Source of the DNA: Terriglobus albidus
GTDB lineage: Bacteria; Acidobacteriota; Terriglobia; Terriglobales; Acidobacteriaceae
Direction of reading: 5' to 3'
DNA: 45,848 nt
Assembly: GCF_025685425.1 (NCBI RefSeq)
Contig: NZ_JAGTAS010000033.1
Location: 1-45,848, forward strand
In this document: piece after piece, positions 16,113-23,475 of the stretch
Layout: each line of letters starts with the position of its first letter
Numbering within the stretch: the first letter of the stretch is position 1
The notes under the pieces: generated by a model
The model's database searches: none
What the model was told of the DNA's origin: nothing
Seen by the model: only the letters and a program-made list of their open reading frames with translations
Program-made: the position numbers and the translations under genes

Positions 16113-17356
16113 GCGAATCAAAGCAAAATCAAATGGGTGGCGGGCAGCAGCATCCGGAGCAGATTCCGCAGCAAGGGAGCTCCCGCAATGTCGTCCTTGG
16201 TCTAATCTTCGTCCTGCTGCTGTTGGTGATTGGCGCCGTGGCCGGCGTGCTCACACGCGGCAAAGATAACAAAGAGCTGGAGAGATACACCGCAGCCAAT
16301 GCCGCCCCGACCGTGGATCTGGTCGCCCCCAAGCGGCAGGGCGCGGGCAAAGAGATTGTGCTTCCAGGCAACATGCAGGCGTTCACCCTGGCCCCGATCT
16401 ACGCCAGAACCAGTGGCTACGTTCGTTCATGGACGCATGACATCGGCTCTCATGTAAAGCAGGGCGAACTGCTTGCAGTGATCGAGACGCCGGAGCTCGA
16501 CCAGCAGCTTGCACAGGCGAAAGCTGACCTGGAAAGTGCAAAGACGAATGCCAGCATCGCGAAGGTTACCTCCGACCGATATCAGGATCTCGTGAGCAGC
16601 AACGCCGTCTCGCAGCAGGACACCGATAATGCCGTGAGTGTGACCCAGCAGCGAAATGCCGCGGTGCAGGCAGCCGAAGCCAACGTTCGCAGGCTGCAGG
16701 AGCTGGTCGGCTTTGAGCGCATCATCGCTCCTTTCGACGGAGTGATTACGGCCCGCAACCTGGATGTGGGCCAACTGATCACCGCTTCGGGAAGCACCAT
16801 GATTGCCGGCTCAGGAAGCAACGTTGTCAGCCGTCAGGTCTTTGACCTGTCAGATATTCGCAAGTTGCGCGTCTTCATCAATGTTCCCCAGATGTACACG
16901 CCCGATGCCACTGTTGGCATGACAGCCTCGCTGACGCTGCCGCAATATCCCGGAAAGACCTTCACCGGAAAGCTTGTACGTACTGCCAGCGCTGTTGATC
17001 CCGGCACGCGGACATTGCTCGTGGAAGTGGATGTCGACAACAAAACCGGAGAGCTGCTGCCGGGAAGCTACACGGAGGTTCACCTGAAGTCGAACGGTGA
17101 GATCCCGGTGCTGCTGATTCCTGTCACTGCCCTGATCCTGAACGCGGAAGGACAACAGGTAGCCACGGTTGATGCGCAGAACAAGATCCACATGGTTAAA
17201 GTCATCACCGGCCGTGACTTCGGCACCACGGTGGAGGTTCTGAGCGGATTACGAGAGGACCAGAAGGTTGTCTCCAATCCCCAGGACTCACTTGCCGAGG
17301 GCGATGTTGTTCGCGTTGTGGTGCCGAAGCAAGACAATGCAGGAGGCGCGAAGTGA
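16109..17356 (+). CDS. RND periplasmic adaptor subunit (membrane fusion protein)
   Basis: This encodes 415 aa and starts within the 3' end of the permease gene. One N-terminal membrane anchor (residues about 26-48, VVLGLIFVLLLLVIGAVAGVL) is followed by a barrel-sandwich half (GYVRSWTHDIGSHVKQGELLAVIETPELD), a coiled-coil hairpin (about 125-195, LDQQLAQAKADLESAKT to AAEANVRRLQELVGFE), the second lipoyl half (IIAPFDGVITARNLDVGQLI), a beta-barrel and a membrane-proximal domain (VLSGLREDQKVVSNPQDSL). It bridges the permease and the outer-membrane factor encoded on either side. Confidence 0.93.
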   Translation: MSESKQNQMGGGQQHPEQIPQQGSSRNVVLGLIFVLLLLVIGAVAGVLTRGKDNKELERYTAANAAPTVDLVAPKRQGAGKEIVLPGNMQAFTLAPIYARTSGYVRSWTHDIGSHVKQGELLAVIETPELDQQLAQAKADLESAKTNASIAKVTSDRYQDLVSSNAVSQQDTDNAVSVTQQRNAAVQAAEANVRRLQELVGFERIIAPFDGVITARNLDVGQLITASGSTMIAGSGSNVVSRQVFDLSDIRKLRVFINVPQMYTPDATVGMTASLTLPQYPGKTFTGKLVRTASAVDPGTRTLLVEVDVDNKTGELLPGSYTEVHLKSNGEIPVLLIPVTALILNAEGQQVATVDAQNKIHMVKVITGRDFGTTVEVLSGLREDQKVVSNPQDSLAEGDVVRVVVPKQDNAGGAK

Positions 17357-18807
17357 CACGCAGGACAAGTCTGGCTGCCGTAGGAATGCTTGGCGCTGCC
17401 CTGGGTATGGGCGGCTGCAAGGTCGGCCCTGCCTACAAGGCGCCGGCAGTGCAGGCGCCCCCGGCTTATTCGGAGAACGGCGCCAATGGTGCGCCAAAAG
17501 GTAATTGGAGCGCTGCCGCTCCCGCCGACGATAAGAACCGCGGGCAATGGTGGACGGTCTACGGCGACACGGAACTGGATCATCTCGAGGAACAATGCGC
17601 CAGTGCCAACCTGAGCATTGCTGCTGCCTCACAGGCATACGAGCAATCGCATGCGCTGGTGCAGAGTGTGCGCTCGGCACTCTTCCCGTCTGTGTCGATC
17701 GGGGCTTCGGCCTCACGCAACCGGATCTCGTCTTATCGGCCACTGCGTCCGGTGACCGCTCCCAACTATTACTGGGATTTCCTGATTCCCCTCTCGATAA
17801 GCTGGGAGCCTGATATCTGGGGCCGTGTCCACCGCCAGATTGAGTCCGCCTCTGCCACCGCACAGGCCTCCGCCGCCGACCTCGCGAATACGCGTCTCAG
17901 CCTGCAGGGAACGCTTGCCGCGACGTACTTCCAGATCCGCGGGATCGACCTGCAGACCAAGCTGCTGCAATCAACGGTAGATGCCTACACGCAGACGCTG
18001 TCGCTGACAGAAAACCGCCGCAAAGGCGGCCTGGCATCCGAGAGCGATGTCGAACAGGCGAAGACACAACTGGAACAGACGCGCGCGCAGATGATCGATC
18101 TTGGCGTGCAGCGCGCAAAGCTGGAACACGCGATCGCCGTTCTGATCGCAGTTCCGGCACAGACCTACAAGCTAGCCGAAAAGCCATTGGCCGGTGATCC
18201 TCCCGCGATTCCTGTTGGCATTCCCTCAGAACTGCTACAGCGCCGGCCGGACATCGCCACAGCCGAGCGCCGTGTCGCCGCGGCGAACGCGCAGATTGGT
18301 GTTCAGAAATCGGCGTACTACCCGAACATCACGCTAGGTGCGAACGGCGGTGTTGAAAGCAGCGACATCACCACGTTGATGAATACACGCTCGACGCTGT
18401 GGAACGCAGGCCCTTCGGCAAGCGAGATTCTTTTCGATGCGGGCCGCAGGAAAGCAAACGTAAAGGCTGCGGTGGCGGAACGCGAACAGGCCGCGGCTCT
18501 CTACCAGCAACAGGTCCTCTCGGCCTTCCGCGATGTGGAAGATCAACTCTCGTCTCTCCGCATCCTGGCGGATGAAGCCCAGGTACAACAACGTGCCGTG
18601 GCAAGCGCCGAACGCTCAACCGAGCTTTCCATCCTTCGTTACAAGCGCGGACTCGCACCGTATCTCGAAGTCCTGACCAACCAGACGATCCAACTCTCCA
18701 ATGAACGCGTCGCCGCCGGTTTGGTCGCCGACAGAATCATCGCCAGTGTCGGTCTGCAGATCGCGATTGGCGGCGGATGGAACGCGACGCAATTGCCGAA
18801 GGATTAG
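17353..18807 (+). CDS. Outer-membrane efflux lipoprotein (NodT/OprM family)
   Basis: This encodes 484 aa. The GTG start overlaps the adaptor stop by 4 bp and is preceded by AGGAGG. The signal peptide ends in a lipobox (ALGMGGC), so the protein is lipidated at about C22. It contains KVGPAYKAP typical of NodT lipoproteins and two internally related helical repeats (YEQSHALVQSVRSALFPSVSIGASASRNR; ELLQRRPDIATAERRVAAANAQIGVQKSAYYPNITL). It forms the outer-membrane exit duct for the pump. Confidence 0.93.
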   Translation: MTRRTSLAAVGMLGAALGMGGCKVGPAYKAPAVQAPPAYSENGANGAPKGNWSAAAPADDKNRGQWWTVYGDTELDHLEEQCASANLSIAAASQAYEQSHALVQSVRSALFPSVSIGASASRNRISSYRPLRPVTAPNYYWDFLIPLSISWEPDIWGRVHRQIESASATAQASAADLANTRLSLQGTLAATYFQIRGIDLQTKLLQSTVDAYTQTLSLTENRRKGGLASESDVEQAKTQLEQTRAQMIDLGVQRAKLEHAIAVLIAVPAQTYKLAEKPLAGDPPAIPVGIPSELLQRRPDIATAERRVAAANAQIGVQKSAYYPNITLGANGGVESSDITTLMNTRSTLWNAGPSASEILFDAGRRKANVKAAVAEREQAAALYQQQVLSAFRDVEDQLSSLRILADEAQVQQRAVASAERSTELSILRYKRGLAPYLEVLTNQTIQLSNERVAAGLVADRIIASVGLQIAIGGGWNATQLPKD

Positions 18808-18827
18808 AGCAACCTCTTTGGGGACGA

Positions 18828-19092
18828 TAAACCGTGGACTAAAGTCCACGGCTCCCACCCGTTCGCGCATTAGCGCGAATGTATTGCTTAAGCGCATGGC
18901 TTCAGCCATGCCGTACCAGAGCCTAGAAGAGGCGCGGCTTTAGCCGCTGAGGTCATAGCTTTGGTACCTCAGCGGCTAAAGCCGCTTGCTTTAAGATGCC
19001 GATATGGGACGGCTGAAGCCGTCCCCTTAAGCAAGGCATTCGCGCTATGCGCGAACGGGAGCATCAACGGGATGAAGCCCACTGCTCCCACC
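18828..19092. repeat. Hairpin-repeat cluster 6 between convergent genes (families C and A)
   Basis: In order: a C-type hairpin CCGTGGAC-TAAA-GTCCACGG ending CTCCCACC, the TTCGCGC/GCGCGAA hairpin, a variant A2 stem (GCATGGC-TTCA-GCCATGC), an intact inverted pair of A1 hairpins separated by TCATAGCTTTGGTAC (about 18936-18985), a standard A2 plus linker and third hairpin, and a C end CTCCCACC. The intact A1 pair is the undisturbed counterpart of the sequence at the two IS481 insertion points. Confidence 0.88.
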
Positions 19093-19162
19093 TAAACTCT
19101 GCCATATCGATATGCCGCACTCTCAATTGACGCGAACAAAGCCAACGAACGCATTGAATGGC

Positions 19163-20236
19163 TTATGCTCTCGCCTCATACACGATATTGAAAGGTGTTT
19201 CCGTGGCCCGCCGGAAATGGGTGAACCCTGCGGCGGTCGCCACTTCGCGGATGCGCGCCTCGCCGGCCTGCGCGCCAAGACATAGTCCCACTTCCTGTGA
19301 TCGGGAGCAGGGCGTGCAGAGAAGCGTCGAAAAGGAATAGTAGACCCGGCCCACTGGAGTCAAATTGTCTTTGAGTTCGTCGTTGGCAAAAGGCTCGACA
19401 ATCATCCAGGTACCACCTGGAGCCAGAGATTGCCGCACATGTTTGGCTGCTCCTACTGGATCACCCATATCATGGAGGCAATCGAATACGGCGACAAAGT
19501 CGTAGTCTTTGCCGGGAAACTCCTTGGCTTTGGCCGCTTCGAAGTGCACCCGGCCGGACAGACCTTCCTTGTGCGCCTTCTCGCGCGCGGCTTCAACAGA
19601 TTTGTCGTGATAATCGAATCCAAAGAACTCCGATTTCGGAAAGGCTTTGGCCATCAGGATGGTTGATGATCCGGTGCCACATCCAACGTCGGCTACCCGC
19701 GCTCCTTGTTCAAGCTTTGCCTGGACACCCTGAAGTGCAGGTATCCAGGAACTGATGAGGTTCGCAGCATACCCCGGCCGAAAGAACTTCTCGCATCCAT
19801 GAAAGACGCCTTCAACATGCTCACCCCAACCCATTCCAGCCCCGGTGCGAAAGGAATCCGCAATTCGTGGCACTGCAGCCAACGAACCCAATGCCAGTTC
19901 AAAGGCGCCGGGCAGATAAGCTGGGCTATCCTCTGTGGCGAGGGTGAACGCCTGTTCCGGAGTAAGGCTGAACCGCTCAGTCGATGCATCGTATGTAACG
20001 TATCCGCCTGCCGCCTGTGACGCCAACCATTCGCGCAGGTATCGCTCGTCTGTTCCTGTCTTTTTTGCCAGCTCAGCCGACGTTGCGGGTGCATCGGAAA
20101 GTGCCTTGTACAACCCGAGCTTTTCGCCGATCACGACCATGCCGGCGTGCACGGCAGCACCCAGATCGCCTACGAACTTTCCGAGAAAGGCATTCAGTTC
20201 ATCCATATTGATGGCAGGAGCCTGTGTCGTCGCCAT
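19163..20236 (-). CDS. Class I SAM-dependent methyltransferase with N-terminal winged helix (Rv2258c-like)
   Basis: This encodes 357 aa. The N-terminal region (MDELNAFLGKFVGDLGAAVHAGMVVIGEKLGLYKAL, TSAELAKKTGTDERYLREWL) matches the helical/winged dimerisation domain of Rv2258c-like methyltransferases. The catalytic domain has motif I VADVGCGTGSS (about residues 183-193), an acidic motif II FFGFDYHDKSVE, and DFVAVFDCLHDMGDP. It should methylate a small molecule; the substrate is unknown. AAGGAGAT precedes the ATG. It is convergent with the RND operon and monocistronic. Confidence 0.88.
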   Translation of the reverse strand: MATTQAPAINMDELNAFLGKFVGDLGAAVHAGMVVIGEKLGLYKALSDAPATSAELAKKTGTDERYLREWLASQAAGGYVTYDASTERFSLTPEQAFTLATEDSPAYLPGAFELALGSLAAVPRIADSFRTGAGMGWGEHVEGVFHGCEKFFRPGYAANLISSWIPALQGVQAKLEQGARVADVGCGTGSSTILMAKAFPKSEFFGFDYHDKSVEAAREKAHKEGLSGRVHFEAAKAKEFPGKDYDFVAVFDCLHDMGDPVGAAKHVRQSLAPGGTWMIVEPFANDELKDNLTPVGRVYYSFSTLLCTPCSRSQEVGLCLGAQAGEARIREVATAAGFTHFRRATETPFNIVYEARA

Positions 20237-20369
20237 AAGAATCTCCTTTGCAATAAGAGGGTGTCCGCCCGGGCGAGAGTGGGAGCAGCAGCCGGTTCGA
20301 GGCCGTAATTGTGCGCCGGTTACGGAGGGAAAATCAAGCTTTGGTCAACCCGTATGGGGGAGATTCGAG

Positions 20370-20642
20370 CGAAGCTCCCGTTCGCGCATAGCGCGAATGT
20401 CTTGCTTAAGGGGACGGCTTCAGCCGTCCCGCATAGAGGTCAATGAGATGGCGGCTTTAGGCGCTGAGGGCAAGATTGGGGCGTATTGACGAATCCCACC
20501 CTCACTGCAGAACTATAGAGCGGGCCTTCAGCCCTTTAACACCTATGAGCACCTAACCTGGGGCGTGCCCCAGGCTGGTATAGAGCGCGCGTTTCCACCC
20601 CAATGAACAAGTTCATTGGGGACCCCGGCCTTCAGCGCTTCT
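20370..20642. repeat. Hairpin-repeat cluster 7 (families A, B and D)
   Basis: A reversed A unit (TTCGCGCATAGCGCGAA, GGGACGGCTTCAGCCGTCCC, degenerate A1 GCGGCTTTAGGCGC) is followed by a B pair (GGGCCTTCAGCCC; CCTGGGGCGTGCCCCAGG). Within the second B arm sits an inserted D hairpin, CCCCAATGAAC/GTTCATTGGGG, that splits the usual TATAGAGCGCG from CCTTCAGCGC. The interruption shows D modules inserting into B modules. Confidence 0.85.
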
Positions 20643-20671
20643 CTTGCCCAGATGTTCGGTGCTGGTAACCC

Positions 20672-22060
20672 CTAAGAGACTCCCACATCTTCAGCCACCA
20701 ACGGAAGCCACACCTGAAACCGGGTATCCCCAGGACAAGACTCAACATGAATCTCGCCCTGGTGATTCCGGACAATCCGTAGCGCCGTATCGAGCCCGAG
20801 TCCCGTTCCCTCGCCGATGCCCTTCGTTGTGAAGAACGGCTCAAAGATATGCGAGCGAATCTCCGCGGGGATACCTGGACCGTTGTCGCCGATTTCGACA
20901 ATCACCATCTCGCCTTGACGCAGTGTCCGTAGCCGCAGCTCGCCTTTACCGGCCATCGCCTCAATGGCGTTGAGGATAAGGTTCGTCCACACCTGGTTGA
21001 GCTGGCTTCCGAACGAATTCACCAGCAGCGGAACCGGCTGGTAGTCGCGTATGACGGTGATGCCTTCCCTGACCTTGTGATCGAACATCGCCAGAGTCGA
21101 TTCAAGGCTGCGCGCGATATCGATATCCTGCACCGGCGCCTGGTCCAGGTAGGTGTATTCCTTGACGGCGCCCACCAGTTCCGAGATACGTGCGGTGCTG
21201 GTCACGATCGCGCGGGAGAGCACAGCAAGCTCGGCGCTCGCGGCAAGCCGCATTACCGCCGCATGCACAGCCCCCGGATCAAGCTTGAGCAGTATGGAGC
21301 GCAATGCCTCCGGTTGAACCTGGCACCTTGCCAACGCGGAAGAGGATTGCCAGGTCTCATGTTCTCCCGCCAATTGCAGGACCGATGCGATCTGGTCCTC
21401 CAGATCACCCAACGCCAGCGGATCTGGATCGCAGCCGGGTTCGAGCTGCTTTTCGAAGTGCACCAGCTCCAGCCGCTGCTCCTCAGAGAGCGTGCAGCGG
21501 CCAAGTGCAAACGAAGCGAACTTCAATCGATCCAGATGTTCTTTTAACTGGCTGGCAGCGCGTGTGGCGGCAGCCGCCGGATTATTCAGCTCGTGCGCCA
21601 AACCTGCCGACAATCTGCCCAGAGAAAACAGCCGGTCCTTCTGCTGCTCGATGCGGGTGCCTTCGCGGATGCGGTCGGACATCATCGCCACCAGACGCGC
21701 GGTAAACTCCGGCATCTTCGGAATCAGTTCGGAATACATCGAAACAGGAAACCGCAACAGCCGTGCCCTGGTCAGCGCGATGCCCGCGACCGTGAACTCT
21801 CTCATCCGAGAGAAGGGATATACTCCTTCGACCTCGCCGGCTGAGGCAGGCATGACAACGGTGTCACCGCCGAACTCGCCTCGCCACTGAAACTGCCCCT
21901 CCAGAAAAACAAACAGCCACGCCGGAGGGTCGCCTCGCCGTACAAACGGCTCTCCCGCTTCAACATGAATCTCTTCTGCGTGACTCAGAAACCACTCGAG
22001 CTGGTCATCAGGCAGGTTCGCGAAGGCAGAGATGCCTCCGAGCACAGATCGGTCAATCAC
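20672..22060 (-). CDS. Sensor histidine kinase with N-terminal cyclic-nucleotide-binding-like domain
   Basis: This encodes 462 aa with a GTG start. Residues about 5-120 form a cNMP-binding (CAP-like) fold (LGGISAFANLPDDQLEWFLSHAEEIHVEAGEPFVRRGDPPAWLFVFLEGQF). The dimerisation/phosphoacceptor helix has GRLSAGLAHELNNPAAA with H156. The ATPase domain shows an N-box (LNQVWTNLILNAIEAM), G1 (IGDNGPGIP), an F-box (IFEPFFTTK) and G2 (GTGLGLDTALRIVRNH). There is no transmembrane segment, so it is cytoplasmic. No response regulator is adjacent; the nearest receiver, at 42.3 kb, lacks a phosphoacceptor Asp. Confidence 0.92.
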   Translation of the reverse strand: MIDRSVLGGISAFANLPDDQLEWFLSHAEEIHVEAGEPFVRRGDPPAWLFVFLEGQFQWRGEFGGDTVVMPASAGEVEGVYPFSRMREFTVAGIALTRARLLRFPVSMYSELIPKMPEFTARLVAMMSDRIREGTRIEQQKDRLFSLGRLSAGLAHELNNPAAAATRAASQLKEHLDRLKFASFALGRCTLSEEQRLELVHFEKQLEPGCDPDPLALGDLEDQIASVLQLAGEHETWQSSSALARCQVQPEALRSILLKLDPGAVHAAVMRLAASAELAVLSRAIVTSTARISELVGAVKEYTYLDQAPVQDIDIARSLESTLAMFDHKVREGITVIRDYQPVPLLVNSFGSQLNQVWTNLILNAIEAMAGKGELRLRTLRQGEMVIVEIGDNGPGIPAEIRSHIFEPFFTTKGIGEGTGLGLDTALRIVRNHQGEIHVESCPGDTRFQVWLPLVAEDVGVS

Positions 22061-22126
22061 AGGAACCTCTTTTCACGGGAAGAGAAACTGGAGCAAAGTC
22101 CATTCTCTTACATCCGGCCGTAATCG

Positions 22127-22409
22127 TTACTGTGCATCCAAATCCGTCCGCTCCCGCACGACCTCCAGATGATCGCCTGCGTCCTTCATCTCATACAACT
22201 TCCCACGCGCGCCACGAAATGGCCGATGCAGCACCAGCATCAGCTTTCCATCGAAGGCATCGAAGAGCATGCCGTGACCACTGTCCTCATAGACCAGCGG
22301 AGAGAGCTGCTCCCACGGCCCTTCGATCTCGCCCGACTTCGAGCGCGCGATGGTCTGAATGTATTTGCCATCGAGCGAGTAGCTGGACCACAGCGCTCGA
22401 ATCGTCTTT
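22127..22409 (-). pseudogene. C-terminal remnant of a GH43-type glycoside hydrolase
   Basis: On the minus strand an open frame of about 93 codons ending at TAA 22127-22129 reads TIRALWSSYSLDGKYIQTI, ARSKSGEIEGPWEQLSPL, VYEDSGHGMLFDAFDGKL, MLVLHRPFRGARGKLYEM. This matches the C-terminal blade of GH43 arabinanase/xylosidase-like enzymes (LWSS..DG, SG...GPW.Q, GHGM.F..FDG.L....H.P). Upstream the frame meets a stop near 22415 and intergenic-type sequence, so the N-terminal catalytic part is gone and there is no start codon. It is a decayed fragment, not a functional enzyme. Confidence 0.7.
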
Positions 22410-22495
22410 TTTGTTTGTCATTTCGCAGCGACCGCAGGAAGCGGGGAAATCTGCTTCTCTCCCCATAACGTTCATGGCAGCAAGAATTGAGTATC

Positions 22496-22803
22496 TATAG
22501 AACGGGCCTTCAGCCCTTTAAGTTCTTGTGAGCACTGTAACCTGGGGCGCTGCCCCAGGCTGGTATGGAGCGCGCCTTCAGCGCTCTATCAGCGGGCTGT
22601 AGAGGCTGCGGAAAAACTCCGTAAGCGAGATTGATCGGCTCAATTTCGGGGATAGAAAATCATCACCCAACATCCACGGATCGCTTATAGGGCATTCTGA
22701 CGCGATCTATTTGCACTTTTTGAAAAATCGACTTTTCCGCAGTCTCTGAAGCCCACTGAGCACTCCAGCCAGCAAAGCTGGCTAGGGACCGCGCTGCTCC
22801 CAC
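22496..22803. repeat. Hairpin-repeat cluster 8 (families B, C and D) interrupted by a MITE-like insert
   Basis: B modules (GGGCCTTCAGCCC; CCTGGGGCGCTGCCCCAGG; GCGCGCCTTCAGCGC) are followed by a C hairpin AGCGGGCTG that is split by the 145-bp insert and resumes as AAGCCCAC. A D hairpin (CCAGCCAGCAAAGCTGGCTAGG) and the C end GCTCCCACC follow. Confidence 0.85.
22602..22746. mobile_element. 145-bp MITE-like element with terminal inverted repeats, inserted in a C hairpin
   Basis: The left end GAGGCTGCGGAAAAACTC (22602-22619) and the complement of the right end, GAGACTGCGGAAAAGTCG, form imperfect terminal inverted repeats. The interior has no ORF. The host hairpin normally reads AGCGGGCTGAAGCCC; here it is broken after GGGCTG. 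No clear target duplication longer than 2-3 bp is visible. It is probably a non-autonomous derivative or remnant of an IS with such ends; the parent transposase is not in the window. Confidence 0.6.
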
Positions 22804-22870
22804 CCGTTACAACATACAAACGTTCGTCATCGATTCAAATCGATCTTCTCGACGACAACCAAAGAAGAGC

Positions 22871-23461
22871 TTAGAAACGAACGACGACACCTGAGCTCAA
22901 TCGCAAACTATTCTGCACCGTTGTCGTGCCATTCGATAGAGCTGTGCGGAGCCAGCCTGCTTCGAACGGACGCACCGCGACGCGCGGTGAAATACGATAA
23001 TCCATGCCTCCGCCAATCATCACCGCAACTCCATTGGCGGTGGTCGTTGCTCCATTGGGATTGGGAAACAGGCTGTTGCTTCCATGCACCGGACCGGCCA
23101 TCACCTGACCGTAGGTCTTGAAGCGTCCATGCGGAGACACGATGGAGTAACGCGGACCGAAGACGGCCGTCATCAGATCCAGGCCCGCGGTCGTATGCGG
23201 CATCTGCCCCGTGTGCAAGCGGGAGATATCCGCAGCGAGACCCAGGCGATGGGTGAACGGCTTCTCGATCTGCACGCTGCCGCCCTGCATCCAGAACCCG
23301 TAGGTAGAAACCGTGTTGGCGTGCGCGGCATTGAAGTTAACCGCGATCTCCAGCGAGCTGTATTTCGGTATGCCAGATTCGGCGTGTGCTTCTTGCTCCA
23401 CGCCCAGTCCGGTAAAGATACAAACTGCAACGAGCAATATTTTCAGAATGTTTCGACGCAT
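22871..23461 (-). CDS. Small outer-membrane beta-barrel protein
   Basis: This encodes 196 aa. A signal peptide (MRRNILKILLVAVCIFTGLGVEQEAHA) is followed by alternating amphipathic strands (SLEIAVNFNAAHAN, GSVQIEKPFTHRLGLAADISRLH, RFKTYGQVMAGPVHGSN, GVAVMIGGGMDYRISPRVAVRP). The last residues, SGVVVRF, end in Phe, the usual BAM-recognition signature, so an 8-strand barrel is likely. It starts 14 bp after the stop of the 2402-aa surface protein, so the two are almost certainly co-transcribed and may act together in display or anchoring of that protein (inference). Confidence 0.8.
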   Translation of the reverse strand: MRRNILKILLVAVCIFTGLGVEQEAHAESGIPKYSSLEIAVNFNAAHANTVSTYGFWMQGGSVQIEKPFTHRLGLAADISRLHTGQMPHTTAGLDLMTAVFGPRYSIVSPHGRFKTYGQVMAGPVHGSNSLFPNPNGATTTANGVAVMIGGGMDYRISPRVAVRPFEAGWLRTALSNGTTTVQNSLRLSSGVVVRF

Positions 23462-23475
23462 ACTATTTTCCCTTG

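Noticed and set aside
14517-16121. Long (534 aa) minus-strand open frame opposite the RND permease, and another at 13539-14492
   Set aside because: They lie wholly antisense to an unmistakable RND permease, lack any family motif and have the Arg/His/Asp-rich composition of GC-rich shadow frames.
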